A stretch of DNA of 64,000 nucleotides, taken from contig NZ_SCOT01000004.1 in NCBI RefSeq assembly GCF_005502465.1, positions 62,001 through 126,000 on the forward strand, in the 5' to 3' direction. A program made the translations under genes and the position numbers. Positions 42,977-52,649 of this stretch are shown piece after piece. The notes beneath the pieces were generated by a model, which saw only the letters and a program-made list of their open reading frames with translations, ran no database searches and had not been told where the DNA came from. The DNA comes from Sphingopyxis sp. L1A2A (GTDB lineage Bacteria; Pseudomonadota; Alphaproteobacteria; Sphingomonadales; Sphingomonadaceae). The number at the start of each line of letters is the position of its first letter. Within the stretch, counting starts at the first letter, position 1.

Positions 42977-44548
42977 TCAGTGCATCGAAAGGGAAACATT
43001 CCTGGGAAGCGGCTTCAAAAAGATGACCAAAGGAACGGTCATCAAGGTTAGGACGCCCATCGCCAAGAACACATCATTGTAGGTCATTACGAACGCGTCC
43101 CGCTGGATGGTCCGGCCTAGCATCGACATGGCACCCTCCATCCCGCCGAAGCTTTTCGCGAGTTCATCAAGATAAATCTGGAGCGAAACACTGTTGGCAT
43201 TCAGCGTTTCTTCCATGCGCCGGCTATGGTGCCAGATCCGCTGGTCCTGAAACGAAGCCAGTCCGGCCAAAGCGAAAGATCCTCCGAGATTTCGAGCGGC
43301 GTTAAAAATACCGGAGGCATCGCCAGCATCTGTATTTGCCACTGAGGCTACGGTAGCCTGGTTCAGGAACATCATGGACAGAATCATGCCAACACCCCGA
43401 ATAAGCTGGCTTTCGATGAATACGGCGCCCCCGGATTCCGCGGTGAGGCTTATGCTGACGAAACAGCTGGCCGCCATCAGAAGCATTGCGACTCCGACGG
43501 CAATGCGGATGTGGAGCCTACGGATCATTAAGGGCAGGATCGGCATAAGCACAAAGGCCGGAATACCCATCCAAAATATAACGAGCCCGGTTTGAAAAGC
43601 GTTATAATCCGATATGATCGCAAGAAATTGGGGAATGACGTAGGTCGAACCATACATCACCATTCCCAAGGCGAGAGCCATCACCGCAACGCTTCCGAAT
43701 TGGCGATTGAGAAGGAGGCGGAGTTTCAGGACGGGCTTGGACGCATTCAGCTGCCCGTAGATCAGTGAAGCGAAACCGATGACGGCAATGAGGGCCAGCC
43801 AGCGAATAAGAGCGGATTCAAACCATTCCTCGCGATGCCCCTCCTCAAGCAACACAGTCAAAGCGCCCAACCCCAGAATCAGGCCGGCAATGCCCGCCCA
43901 ATCAGCATCGGTCAGATACTCCCACTTCGGCTCTTCGTGAGGAAGCCCGACGAATAGCAGCAGCAGCAGCACAGCGCAGATTGGAACATTGACAAAGAAG
44001 GCATAGTGCCAGCTCAAATTTTCGGTCAGCCAGCCACCGATCAGCGGCCCCATGACCGGACCCAGAATCACTGTCATGCCGAACAGCGCCATGCCGATCG
44101 GCTGTTGATGGGGCGGCAATCTTTTCGCCACGATGGTCATCGCAGTCGGTATCAGCGCACCACCCATGAAACCCTGACCCGTGCGACCGATGATCATGGT
44201 CGTGAGGTCGGTCGCCATACCGCAAAGAATTGAAAAGCCGGTGAACGCGGAAACCGCAATGATGAGCAGATTTCGCAGTCCAAAAAGGCGTTCAAGCCAG
44301 GCGCTAAGCGGAATTACCACGATTTCGGCTACGAGAAATGCGGTGGCAATCCAGGTTCCCTCGGTGCCGCTGGCTCCGATTTCGCCCTGGATCACCGGAA
44401 GCGCGGAATTGACGATAGAGATATCGAGTGTTGCGAGCATGGCGCCAAGTGCGCCCGCTGCGACCGCTATCCACGCGGTGATATCGGCATTCCGCCTGTC
44501 TGCAGTCGGAGTACCAGAGGCGCTGTTCGATGCCAACTCGGCGGTCAT
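42977..44548 (-). CDS. DHA2-type MFS drug efflux transporter (EmrB-like)
   Basis: A 523-aa inner-membrane protein with about 14 hydrophobic segments, the LDISIVNSALPVIQ motif in the first helix and GQGFMGGALIPTAMT near residue 110, as in EmrB. It would export hydrophobic toxic compounds, possibly aromatic acids. It overlaps the HlyD-type gene by 4 bases. Confidence 0.9.
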   Translation of the reverse strand: MTAELASNSASGTPTADRRNADITAWIAVAAGALGAMLATLDISIVNSALPVIQGEIGASGTEGTWIATAFLVAEIVVIPLSAWLERLFGLRNLLIIAVSAFTGFSILCGMATDLTTMIIGRTGQGFMGGALIPTAMTIVAKRLPPHQQPIGMALFGMTVILGPVMGPLIGGWLTENLSWHYAFFVNVPICAVLLLLLFVGLPHEEPKWEYLTDADWAGIAGLILGLGALTVLLEEGHREEWFESALIRWLALIAVIGFASLIYGQLNASKPVLKLRLLLNRQFGSVAVMALALGMVMYGSTYVIPQFLAIISDYNAFQTGLVIFWMGIPAFVLMPILPLMIRRLHIRIAVGVAMLLMAASCFVSISLTAESGGAVFIESQLIRGVGMILSMMFLNQATVASVANTDAGDASGIFNAARNLGGSFALAGLASFQDQRIWHHSRRMEETLNANSVSLQIYLDELAKSFGGMEGAMSMLGRTIQRDAFVMTYNDVFLAMGVLTLMTVPLVIFLKPLPRNVSLSMH

Positions 44549-45672
44549 TTGTCGGTACTCGAGATCTCTTTCAGCTCTCCGGCAGCATTTCGCGTGTCGA
44601 CAACTGCCACAACCGACATGCCCGGGACGAGCAGACGACGCACTTTGGGCGAGGCTATTATCGCGATACGAACCGTTATCCGCTGAACAATCTTGGTGAA
44701 ATTCCCTGTGGCGTTTTCGGGCGGCAGGATTGAAAATTCTGCTCCGGTTCCGGGGGAGATGCTCTCAACGCGTCCGGCAATCTCAAAGTCGGGAAGTGCG
44801 TCGACCTCGAGCTTGACCGGTTGCCCCGCCCGCAAAAGGCCGACCTGCGTCTCCTTGAAATTAGCGATGACGTAGATTTCGTTTACCGGAACCACCGTCA
44901 TCAATCGCTGGCCGGGCTGAACGAATTGGCCGACCCTTACTGTTAGATCGCCAACGCGACCTCCCTTGCTGGCTCGCAGCAGGGTCGATGTGACATCTAG
45001 GTCGGCCGCTTCCAGCTGCGCGCGGGCCGCGTCAGCTTGGGCTTCGGTCTGGTCGATCTGTTTGAACAAGGTGGCCCTCCGACCGTTGGCGGCAGAGACT
45101 GCTGCCTGGGCAGCAACAAAGTCGGCGTGCGCTTGCTGCGCCTGTGTCTCATATTGTTGAAGCTTTTCTCGCGGCTCCGCACCGGTCGCGGCGAGGGGGC
45201 GATACCTCGCTACCTGCTCATTGGCGAGGTCGAGCGCCGCGCGCTTGGCGGCGAGTTGGGCCCGCGCCTGTCGAATCGCTGAGTCCTGTTCGGTTACTTG
45301 CGAGCGGATTGTGTCGGCGCCGGCCAGCGTCGCCGCAATCTGCGCACGCGCCTGTTGCGCCTGGGCTCTATAATCTCGCACATCCAGTTGCACGAGCGCC
45401 TCGCCGGGACTGACCCACCCGTTCTCAGAGACGAGCACCGCGTCCACGTATCCGGCCACTTTTGATGAAACCACAACGCTGTCGGCCGCGACATAGGCGT
45501 TGTCGGTCGACTGCATGTACTGCCCATAGGTGACATGCCTGTAATACCACCAACCACCTGCAATCAGCGCAGCAGTGATGGCTATGATGAGGATGAGGCG
45601 AAATTTGGGTTGCGATTTCAGGCTGGATGCGGGCGCGCGATCCTGTTCCCGCTCATTTGGTTCGTCGGTCAT
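44545..45672 (-). CDS. HlyD/EmrA-type membrane fusion protein
   Basis: A 375-aa periplasmic adaptor with one N-terminal membrane helix (FRLILIIAITAALIAGGWWY), the EmrA motif STDNAYVAAD, a coiled-coil hairpin rich in Ala/Gln (about 100-220) and a beta-barrel domain. The ATG at 45672 (MTDEPNE) follows AGAGG; an in-frame ATG at 45699 is also possible. First gene of the efflux operon, divergent from a MarR gene. Confidence 0.88.
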   Translation of the reverse strand: MTDEPNEREQDRAPASSLKSQPKFRLILIIAITAALIAGGWWYYRHVTYGQYMQSTDNAYVAADSVVVSSKVAGYVDAVLVSENGWVSPGEALVQLDVRDYRAQAQQARAQIAATLAGADTIRSQVTEQDSAIRQARAQLAAKRAALDLANEQVARYRPLAATGAEPREKLQQYETQAQQAHADFVAAQAAVSAANGRRATLFKQIDQTEAQADAARAQLEAADLDVTSTLLRASKGGRVGDLTVRVGQFVQPGQRLMTVVPVNEIYVIANFKETQVGLLRAGQPVKLEVDALPDFEIAGRVESISPGTGAEFSILPPENATGNFTKIVQRITVRIAIIASPKVRRLLVPGMSVVAVVDTRNAAGELKEISSTDK

Positions 45673-45742
45673 CTGCCTCTTTCGAAGGATTTTGGACATG
45701 TGCTAAGTCGCTTCATGGCGTGGCGTAGACCGTTCCATCCAG

Positions 45743-45762
45743 TTAGTAAAATCGTTTAGTAA
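45743..45762. promoter_or_regulatory. Imperfect inverted repeat, candidate MarR operator
   Basis: TTAGTAAA-N4-TTTAGTAA, with 7 of 8 positions symmetric, lies in the 131-base gap between the divergent efflux operon and MarR gene, 41 bases before the MarR start. Its 20-base size fits a MarR dimer site. Confidence 0.5.
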
Positions 45763-45803
45763 TTTGCGTTTTGGCATTCCCACGAAACGGACTAGGCAGC
45801 GGT

Positions 45804-46292
45804 ATGAACGCAAATCTCGACACAATGCCGCCACGGCTTCGCGAAGGCGCCCTCACCGACGACGACCGTATGCTATATTTGATGGACGAGATTAGTCGGG
45901 GGGCGAGGCGCGCTTATGACGCACGGATTGCCAAGAGCGGCCTCAATCAGACGCAGTGGCGCATCATCGGACAACTTCTCCGCGAACCATCGTTGACGCA
46001 GGCCGGAATTGCCAAGCGACTAGAGTTGGAATCCGCCACGATCGGTCAAGCCGTCGCTGGCCTTTGTGAGAAAGGATTGATGGAAAGGCGACGAGCCAAA
46101 ACGGACGGCCGGGCATGGCAGCTCATCCTGACCCAGGAGCTCGACAGGTTGTTGCCCCAACTGAGAGAATCCGCGGACGGGCTGCATAGGGTCTTATGGC
46201 GGAACGCCACGCGCGACGAAAAACGGACGTTGCTGGACATTCTTGTGCGGATTGCGTCGAATCTCGATCAGAGCCGGACCGATGCGGAATAG
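45804..46292 (+). CDS. MarR-family transcriptional regulator
   Basis: A 162-aa winged-helix regulator (GLNQTQWRIIGQLLREPSLT, then LAKRLELESATIGQAVAGL and ERRRAKTDGRAW). It is divergent from the EmrAB-type efflux operon and most likely represses it until a phenolic or hydrophobic ligand binds (family knowledge plus position). The start at 45804 (MNANLD) is preferred over an in-frame TTG at 45771. It is the intact relative of the frameshifted MarR at 24358-24881. Confidence 0.88.
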   Translation: MNANLDTMPPRLREGALTDDDRMLYLMDEISRGARRAYDARIAKSGLNQTQWRIIGQLLREPSLTQAGIAKRLELESATIGQAVAGLCEKGLMERRRAKTDGRAWQLILTQELDRLLPQLRESADGLHRVLWRNATRDEKRTLLDILVRIASNLDQSRTDAE

Positions 46293-46297
46293 GACAT

Positions 46298-47887
46298 ATG
46301 CCTGGGTTCCGAGATAAACCGATAGGAGACATCGCACGCGCCGCCGAGATAGGACAGATTCTTGTCCGGCACGGCGCCAAAAGCCTGGCGGGCGCGCTCG
46401 GCGTCATTCCGCATCCTGCCAATTCAATCGATCCAGGTGAATTGCGGCCGGCGGCGGTCGTCGCACTCCTGCGCGACATTGGTCCGGTCGGAATAAAGCT
46501 TGGACAGCTGCTGGCGACGCGCAGCGATCTGTTTTCCAGGTCCTGGATTGCTGCCTTCGCGACGCTCCACGATCAGGTTTCTCCGGTGCCATTCGAAGAA
46601 ATCGAGCCCATCCTTGCCGCAAGCTGGGGAGCTGACTGGCGAGGGGAATTCACCCAATTCGATGAACAACCACTGGCTTCGGCTTCGGTAGCGCAGACCT
46701 ACTCTGCTTCGCTGCTCGACGGCGCCGGCGTTATCATAAAGGTGCGGCGTCCGGGCACTGCTGCGCGAATGGAGGCCGATGTGCGGCTGCTGTCGCGCCT
46801 CGCCGCCGTTGCCGAGGATCGATCCCCTGAAATCGCCCGCTATCGCCCCGTAGAGTTCCTGCGAACCTTTGGCAGAAATCTTGCCTGGGAAATGGATCTG
46901 GCAGCCGAAGCTCGTGCATGCGAGCGTATCGGTGGCTATCTTGACACGCTTGGGATCAAGACTCCAACAATTCATTGGGAACTGACGGGGATACGGGTCA
47001 ACGTCCAGGAGCGGCTGTATGGAACGCCCGCGTCTGCGCTCGAGGCCGGCTCGACCGACCCACGCGTGGCGGCGTTCGCGAGACAATATGCGAATGCAGT
47101 CCTGCGCATGATCATTCTGAATGGCGAATTCCATGGCGATCCGCATCCGGGCAATGTTTTCCTTATCGGGGAACAGGATGTGGGCTTTATCGACTTTGGA
47201 TCGGTCGGCACTCTCACGAAGGCGAGACGCGAGGAGCTGGTGCGACTTGTCATGGCTATAGCCGACGAGGACACAGCCGACGTCGCGAACGTGTTGCTCG
47301 AATGGGCCGGAAATCCAAAAGTTGACCGTGATGGGCTCACCCAGAATTTGGACCAGCTGATAGGTGAATTCAGAGGAACCGTCCTTTCGGGGATTGAGTT
47401 CTCGCATATTTTCAGCCGCGTGTTCGATCTCCTGCGAGACTATCAGCTCGCACTTCCGCCTGATCTGGCGATCCTTCTTCGAACATTGCTCACGGCGGAG
47501 GGGTTTGCGCGTTCCTTTGCGCCTGGTTATAATATTGGGGAGGAAACACGCCCCATCATGTTGGAGCTGTTCGCGGAAAGATTCTCTCTCGGCCGAAATC
47601 AGCCCAATCTAAAAAAAGTTCGCCGAAAACTCCTCGCCTTGGCGGCGGTCATGCCCGACCTTCTCGATAACGCCGCCGTGATCGCCAAGTCCGGGTACGT
47701 GCCTGTCCAGATCGATCCGGCCAGTTTTGAACGGCTTGCAGCCATTCGCCGCGCGAGCCAGCCTGTCAAAGGTCCTGTGGCGGCCGCACTTATCGTCTCC
47801 GCGGCGCTGCTTGCGAATCAGTCCTGGGTGCTTGCAAGTGTTGCACTGGCTCTTGCCGGGTTGGTTCTTCTGCGCAAATGGCGATAA
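46298..47887 (+). CDS. UbiB/ABC1-family atypical kinase-like protein
   Basis: A 529-aa protein with the family features in order: KLGQLLATRSDL (KxGQ motif, about residue 66), the Ala-rich nucleotide loop ASASVAQ, the Lys in IIKVRRPG, EMDLAAEA, the catalytic FHGDPHPGN and the metal-binding FIDFG. Two hydrophobic segments end the protein. UbiB proteins support ubiquinone synthesis or lipid transport. The ATG at 46298 lies 6 bases after the MarR stop; a longer in-frame reading from 46196 would overlap MarR by about 100 bases. Confidence 0.87.
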   Translation: MPGFRDKPIGDIARAAEIGQILVRHGAKSLAGALGVIPHPANSIDPGELRPAAVVALLRDIGPVGIKLGQLLATRSDLFSRSWIAAFATLHDQVSPVPFEEIEPILAASWGADWRGEFTQFDEQPLASASVAQTYSASLLDGAGVIIKVRRPGTAARMEADVRLLSRLAAVAEDRSPEIARYRPVEFLRTFGRNLAWEMDLAAEARACERIGGYLDTLGIKTPTIHWELTGIRVNVQERLYGTPASALEAGSTDPRVAAFARQYANAVLRMIILNGEFHGDPHPGNVFLIGEQDVGFIDFGSVGTLTKARREELVRLVMAIADEDTADVANVLLEWAGNPKVDRDGLTQNLDQLIGEFRGTVLSGIEFSHIFSRVFDLLRDYQLALPPDLAILLRTLLTAEGFARSFAPGYNIGEETRPIMLELFAERFSLGRNQPNLKKVRRKLLALAAVMPDLLDNAAVIAKSGYVPVQIDPASFERLAAIRRASQPVKGPVAAALIVSAALLANQSWVLASVALALAGLVLLRKWR

Positions 47888-47947
47888 GATCGTTGCTCAG
47901 CCTGAACGGGCCAGCGTCCAATATCAGGCCAATTCAAACTGGAGTTT

Positions 47948-48721
47948 ATGATGACCCTGCAGAAGCCAGTCAATCCGGTCCCCGCAGCCACCATGCTGTT
48001 GCTTCGCGACGAGCCGGAGTTCCAGGTGCTGATGGTCAAGCGGCATCACCAGATCGATTTTGCATCCGGCGCGCTGGTCTTTCCGGGTGGAAAGCCTTCT
48101 GCTGCCGATGAAGCGCCTGAATGGGCCGATTATTGCAGGGGTTGGAAAACGCTAGATCCTACGCAGCGCACCCTCCGGATTGCCGCGATTCGTGAAGCCT
48201 TTGAGGAAGCAGGCATCCTGCTGGCCGATCATCGCGACGGTAGCGAGTTCGAGGATATTTGCGATCTTGAAAGCCGCAAAGCCGTCGAGCGAGGCGAGCG
48301 CGAATTTTTCGACATTGTGCGTGAGGCCGATGTGCAACTGCGCCTTGATCGCCTGAGCGAGTTCGCGCGGTGGATCACGCCCAGCTTTATGCAAAAGCGC
48401 TTCGACACTCATTTCTTCGTCGTTCGCGCCCCAGAGCGCCAGATCGCAGCATGTGATGGATATGAAACCGTTGATGCGGAATGGCTTTCGCCAAGCAAAG
48501 CCCTGAAACTGGGTGTCAGCGGTGAACGAACGATCATCTTTCCTACGAGATTGAACCTGCAACTGCTAGCCGAAGCTGCGAGCGCAGACGATTGCGTCGC
48601 GCGGGCCAAGGCTCGCGAAATCGTGCCGGTCCTTCCAGAAGTCATCCAGCGAGACGGCACGAACATCCTCACTATTCCCGCCAACGCGGGATACGGCGCA
48701 GCGTATGAAATTTTAAGTTGA
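47948..48721 (+). CDS. NUDIX hydrolase, NUDT19-like
   Basis: A 257-aa NUDIX enzyme whose Nudix box is split by an insertion: FPGGKPSAAD early, then REAFEEAGILL about 40 residues later. This layout is typical of the NUDT19/RP2p group, some of which cleave CoA and acyl-CoA. A role in CoA turnover near the acyl-CoA pathway genes is possible but unsupported beyond family. It follows the UbiB-like gene by 60 bases. Confidence 0.8.
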   Translation: MMTLQKPVNPVPAATMLLLRDEPEFQVLMVKRHHQIDFASGALVFPGGKPSAADEAPEWADYCRGWKTLDPTQRTLRIAAIREAFEEAGILLADHRDGSEFEDICDLESRKAVERGEREFFDIVREADVQLRLDRLSEFARWITPSFMQKRFDTHFFVVRAPERQIAACDGYETVDAEWLSPSKALKLGVSGERTIIFPTRLNLQLLAEAASADDCVARAKAREIVPVLPEVIQRDGTNILTIPANAGYGAAYEILS

Positions 48722-48892
48722 AAGGCACTGTTGGCACGCCCCCCTCGACTCGCGGGCGCACGAGAGCTAGGTCAGCACAGATCCGCCATTTGATGCTGGG
48801 ACCTCTGAAAGGTAGCGAGTACCTCCTGGTTGAGCTCTACTCGCGATTTCAGACAGTCGAGCGTCGTGTGAAACACGCGTCACGCAGGCATG

Positions 48893-49219
48893 TCAGTATT
48901 GCTGCTCGGGAACATGCAGAATCAGACCTTCCACCAAGGGCTCGATGGGAATCTGGCAAGCGAGGCGACTATATTCGTTCGCCCCTTCCGCAAACTGCAG
49001 GAGGTCTGCCTCCGCACCGCCTTCGGCCAAGCGGCCGACCTTGTCGATCCAGGCCGGATCCACAAACACATGGCAGGTTGCACAAGCGCACACCCCGCCG
49101 CAATCACCGTCGATGCCCGGCACATCGTTGAACAGCGCCGCTTCGCGCGCTGTCTCACCTTCGGCTATGTCGACTGCCCTCCGCGTTCCATCGCTGGAAA
49201 CGAACGTCACTTTGACCAT
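48893..49219 (-). CDS. [2Fe-2S] ferredoxin, adrenodoxin/putidaredoxin type
   Basis: A 108-aa plant/vertebrate-type ferredoxin with the cluster pattern C-x5-C-x2-C (CGGVCACATC) and a fourth Cys in RLACQIP. GGAG precedes the ATG at 49219 by 7 bases; the longer in-frame start lies in the P450 gene's end region and is unlikely. It follows the CYP153-like gene by 30 bases and is its obvious electron donor. No ferredoxin reductase gene is nearby. Confidence 0.9.
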   Translation of the reverse strand: MVKVTFVSSDGTRRAVDIAEGETAREAALFNDVPGIDGDCGGVCACATCHVFVDPAWIDKVGRLAEGGAEADLLQFAEGANEYSRLACQIPIEPLVEGLILHVPEQQY

Positions 49220-49249
49220 ATCAAGCTCCGCTTTTTTTGAATCAGCCAA

Positions 49250-50512
49250 TCAGCGGGCGTGGAGCCTCACCGGCAGTTTCGTAATCCCTCGCACTAGGTT
49301 CGAGAACAGGCGCTCGGGTTCACCGGTCACTTCGATCTTCGCGAACCGCTTGTGGATCTCTTCCCAGATGATCCGTAGTTGCAGTTCTGCGAGCCGGTTG
49401 CCCATACAGCGATGAATGCCATAGCCGAAAGACAGATGATGCCGTGGGTTCTTACGGTCTATGATGAACTCGTCCGCCCTGTCGATGACCGTCTCGTCGC
49501 GGTTACCCGACAGGTACCACATCACAACCTTGTCGCCTTTTCTGATCTTCTTGCCGCCGATCTCCCAATCTTGCAGCGCCGTGCGGCGCATATGGGTCAG
49601 CGGTGTCTGCCAGCGGATGATCTCTGGCACCATGCTAGTGATGAGCCCAGGATCGTTATTCAATTTCAAATACGCGTCCGGGTTCTGGTTCAGTGCCAGG
49701 ACACCACCGCTGATCGAGTTGCGCGTGGTGTCATTGCCGCCCACGATAAGCAGCAAGAGGTTGCCCAGAAACTCCAGGAAGGGCATGTCCCGTGTCGCCG
49801 GAGAATGCGCCATCATGGAGATCAGGTCATTCTTCGGCTCCGCATTGATGCGCTGCTCCCACAGACCCTTGAAATACATTGCGCATTCGATCAGCTCTGC
49901 GCGCCGCGCCTCATAGGATGCGACGATCCCAGTTTCAGGGGCGGCCGTTGTGACGTCGGACCAGCGCGTGAGCTTGCGGCGTTCCTCCCACGGGAAGTCG
50001 AACAGGGTCGCAAGGGTCATTGTGGTCAATTCGACCGCCACCTTATCAACCCAATCAATATCTTCGCCGACCGGCAAGTCGTCGAGGATTTGGCATGCTC
50101 GTTCGCGGATAGTTGGCTCAAGCAGCAGCAAGTTGGACGGCGCGACCGCACCAGTAACGGCCTTTCGTTGCTGGTTGTGCTTTGGTGGGTCCATCGCGAT
50201 GAACATTTCAAGTTCAAGCGCGCTTTTCGCCGAGTGCATGTCCTCGATGGCGATACCGCCGAGCTTCGCCTCTGACGAAAATACCTTATGGTTGGTGTCC
50301 ACGGCCATGATGTCGTCGAACTTTGTAATCGACCAATATGGTCCGACATAGCTTTCGCGGCAGTAGTGGACCGGCTCCTCTCGGCGAAGCCGCTCGAAGA
50401 ACAGGCCGACCGTGTCTTTCTGGAAAAGGCTCGGACGCGCAACATCAATCTCGTCGATCGGGATGAAAGCGACCTTTTCGCGGATATTCGGCTCCACCAT
50501 GTCGGTATCCAT
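49250..50512 (-). CDS. Cytochrome P450, CYP153-like (terminal hydroxylase)
   Basis: A 420-aa soluble P450. The heme-binding loop is FGYGIHRCMGNR (Cys369), the I-helix oxygen motif GGNDTTRN (258-265), and the K-helix ExxR is E297-x2-R300. The wording of the C-terminal half (EIIRWQTPLTHMRRTALQDW, then VVMWYLSGNRDE) is strongly that of CYP153A enzymes, which hydroxylate terminal methyl groups of alkanes and of cyclic terpenes. It is divergent from a GntR gene with two copies of CTTATAAGG between them and is followed by its ferredoxin. GAAGG precedes the ATG. Confidence 0.88.
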   Translation of the reverse strand: MDTDMVEPNIREKVAFIPIDEIDVARPSLFQKDTVGLFFERLRREEPVHYCRESYVGPYWSITKFDDIMAVDTNHKVFSSEAKLGGIAIEDMHSAKSALELEMFIAMDPPKHNQQRKAVTGAVAPSNLLLLEPTIRERACQILDDLPVGEDIDWVDKVAVELTTMTLATLFDFPWEERRKLTRWSDVTTAAPETGIVASYEARRAELIECAMYFKGLWEQRINAEPKNDLISMMAHSPATRDMPFLEFLGNLLLLIVGGNDTTRNSISGGVLALNQNPDAYLKLNNDPGLITSMVPEIIRWQTPLTHMRRTALQDWEIGGKKIRKGDKVVMWYLSGNRDETVIDRADEFIIDRKNPRHHLSFGYGIHRCMGNRLAELQLRIIWEEIHKRFAKIEVTGEPERLFSNLVRGITKLPVRLHAR

Positions 50513-50588
50513 GTCGCGCCCTTCGTCGATAACAGCACAATTGCCCTACTTGAAATCGTAAATCCCTTCTGAGGCTCAGTCAATAATG

Positions 50589-50671
50589 CTTATAAGGTTT
50601 TATCATTTTTTTGCATCTGAAACATTTTTATCTCACGACCATGGACATAAACGGAACTTAAATCTTATAAG
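50589..50671. promoter_or_regulatory. Pair of CTTATAAG palindromes in the P450/GntR divergent promoter
   Basis: CTTATAAGG occurs at 50589-50597 and 50664-50672, 75 bases apart, the only obvious repeats in the AT-rich 186-base gap between the CYP153-like gene and the GntR gene. Each core is a perfect 8-base palindrome. They are the best candidates for operators of the GntR protein; one is near each start. Confidence 0.5.
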
Positions 50672-50698
50672 GCTTCGTGACAGGGGTGAGGCAGAGTG

Positions 50699-51439
50699 AT
50701 GTTGCTGAAAGTCGAAAACGCGAAGAAAGCTAAGCGCGCACTCTCGCTTGCCCAGCACATCGTTCGCGATATCGAGGCAGGTGCACACGCCCCGGGCGAC
50801 AGGTTGCCGCGTGAGGAAGAAATGCTTGCGCGATATGATGTCGCGCGAGCGACCTTGCGCGAAGCGCTCCGCTTCCTTGAGCTCCAGGGCGTTATCCATC
50901 TTCAGCTGGGCCGTAGCGGCGGTCCGGTGGTTGCGCGTCCGCAGACCGGCGACTTTGCAAACAGTCTCTCGCTAATTCTGCATTTCATGGACGCCGACCT
51001 CAGAGGCCTGCTCGAACTACGTGAAGCGATCGCCGCGGATGTTGCCGCCTACGCCGCCCAGCGCGCGACTACCGGCGACCTGAGCGCACTCGCCGATTGC
51101 CTCAAAGAGCTGGAACGAAATGAAGCCGGAGGCCAGTTCGAGGAACTGAACCGTCGTTTTCATGACCTTCTCGGCTGGGCCAGCGGCAATCCATTGTTCG
51201 GGCTATTAACGTCGACGCTGCATTTAATTACGCGCGAATTCTCTCACTCACTTGGCTATTCGGCGCAGGAGCGAGCGGTCCAATTGCGATTCCTCCGCCG
51301 TGTCCTCGAAGCAGTACGCACCGGGGATTCCGAAGCGGCGCGTCAGGCCATGGCCCGGCTCGTCTCGGGATCCGCGTCCTATCTGGCAGAGCGAAGCCCC
51401 GAGCTTGTATCCCAGCGTGTCAGGTGGGGGCAGATTTAG
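50699..51439 (+). CDS. GntR-family regulator (FadR/FCD type)
   Basis: A 246-aa regulator: winged helix with RLPREEEMLARYDVARATLR and ALRFLELQGVIH, then an FCD helical domain (LLELREAIAADVAAYAA, ELNRRFHDLLG with the metal-binding His). FadR-like members often sense acyl-CoA or organic acids (family knowledge). It opens the rightward operon and is divergent from the P450, so it probably controls both arms. The ATG at 50699 is supported by GAGG; a GTG at 50696 is adjacent. Confidence 0.87.
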   Translation: MLLKVENAKKAKRALSLAQHIVRDIEAGAHAPGDRLPREEEMLARYDVARATLREALRFLELQGVIHLQLGRSGGPVVARPQTGDFANSLSLILHFMDADLRGLLELREAIAADVAAYAAQRATTGDLSALADCLKELERNEAGGQFEELNRRFHDLLGWASGNPLFGLLTSTLHLITREFSHSLGYSAQERAVQLRFLRRVLEAVRTGDSEAARQAMARLVSGSASYLAERSPELVSQRVRWGQI

Positions 51440-51481
51440 AAAATTGCGTCTGATCGGGCGCGGAACGGAGAGGGTAGGATA

Positions 51482-52624
51482 ATGGCGCTGAAGAGCCCTG
51501 TTTGCAAAATTCTCGGGATCGAATATCCGATTCTTCTGGCTGGAATGGGCGGGGCGAGCGTGCCTGCACTCGCTGCCGCGGTGTCGAACGCAGGCGGACT
51601 TGGTGTTCTCGGCGCTGCCGCATGCTCGCCCGACCAGTTACGTAGCTGGATCAGGCAAACCCGCGAGATGACCGACATGCCTTTTGGGGTCGATACCTTG
51701 CTGCCGGCGTCTGTCAGGCGCGGTTCGGCGCCGGAGAGCGGAGGTGTAGCAGAAAACCCCCTGGCTTTGCTCGGCGAATATCAGGAGTTCACCCGCGAAT
51801 TCATGGAGCGCGAGCATTTGCCCGCAGTGGACGCCGCCACGGCGATGCGCGCGGCGGGCGCCCCGGACATGGGCAAGGGCGGACTGCAGCTGTTCTCGCG
51901 GGAGTTCTTCGAAGCGCAGATGGAAGTAATCATCGAAGAAAAAGTGCCGGTCTATGCCGCAGGCCTTGGCAATCCCGAACCGTGGATGGAACGCCTTCAT
52001 GCCAATGGCACCAAGGTCATGGCGGTGATCGGAAAGGTCAAGCACGCCCTGCAGGTAGTGGAATCGGGTATCGACCTGATCGTCGCGCAGGGTCACGACG
52101 GCGGCGGCCACAACTCTCCTGTCGGAACCTTCTCGCTGATTCCGCAAGTGGTTGATGCAGTCGGCGATCGTGTTCCCGTAATCGGTGCGGGAGGAATAGC
52201 CGATGGTCGCGGAGTCGCCGCAGCGATGATGCTCGGCGCCCAGGGGGCGTGGATCGGATCGGCGTTCCTCGCAACCGACGAAGCAGGTATCGAACAATTT
52301 CAGAAAGAAGCCATCACCGAAAGCGGCGATGCCGATACGGTGGTCAGCCGATCGCTAACGGGCAAGCCTGCCCGGATGATTCGGAACAAATGGGCCGATG
52401 CTTGGGTGGCGGCCGGCAAAGAGCCGCTTCCGATGCCTTATCAGTCGATGGTTTCGGGGCCTGTCATGGCTTCTGGCATCAAGGCCGCACGCAAGGACAT
52501 CATGCCCGGCTTCGCAGGCCAGGGGATTGGTCTGATCGATGCGATCCGCCCAGCGGCAGTCGTGATGCGCGACCTTATAGAGGGCGCGGAGAGAGCATTG
52601 GCCGGCGCCGGAACTCATTTCTGA
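51482..52624 (+). CDS. NMO/2-nitropropane dioxygenase-family flavoprotein
   Basis: A 380-aa TIM-barrel FMN protein: [12 protein letters not shown] at the N-terminus, [11 protein letters not shown] (the His-containing loop, about residue 200), and [12 protein letters not shown] plus IGSAFLAT for phosphate binding. The family includes nitronate monooxygenases, but also FabK and IpdC-type CoA-ester oxidoreductases of steroid ring degradation. In an acyl-CoA operon a CoA-ester or enone oxidoreductase role is more likely than nitronate oxidation (inference). GGAGAGGG precedes the ATG. Confidence 0.82.
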   Translation: MALKSPVCKILGIEYPILLAGMGGASVPALAAAVSNAGGLGVLGAAACSPDQLRSWIRQTREMTDMPFGVDTLLPASVRRGSAPESGGVAENPLALLGEYQEFTREFMEREHLPAVDAATAMRAAGAPDMGKGGLQLFSREFFEAQMEVIIEEKVPVYAAGLGNPEPWMERLHANGTKVMAVIGKVKHALQVVESGIDLIVAQGHDGGGHNSPVGTFSLIPQVVDAVGDRVPVIGAGGIADGRGVAAAMMLGAQGAWIGSAFLATDEAGIEQFQKEAITESGDADTVVSRSLTGKPARMIRNKWADAWVAAGKEPLPMPYQSMVSGPVMASGIKAARKDIMPGFAGQGIGLIDAIRPAAVVMRDLIEGAERALAGAGTHF

Positions 52625-52649
52625 CCGGCGAGCGAGACAGGGACGCGGC

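Noticed and set aside
46298-48721. UbiB-like and NUDIX genes as part of the catabolic pathway
   Set aside because: Both are general-function families and have no overlap or shared regulation signal with the flanking catabolic operons.
51482-52624. Nitronate monooxygenase for nitroalkane use
   Set aside because: The family is broad and the operon is an acyl-CoA pathway; there is no nitro-compound context.
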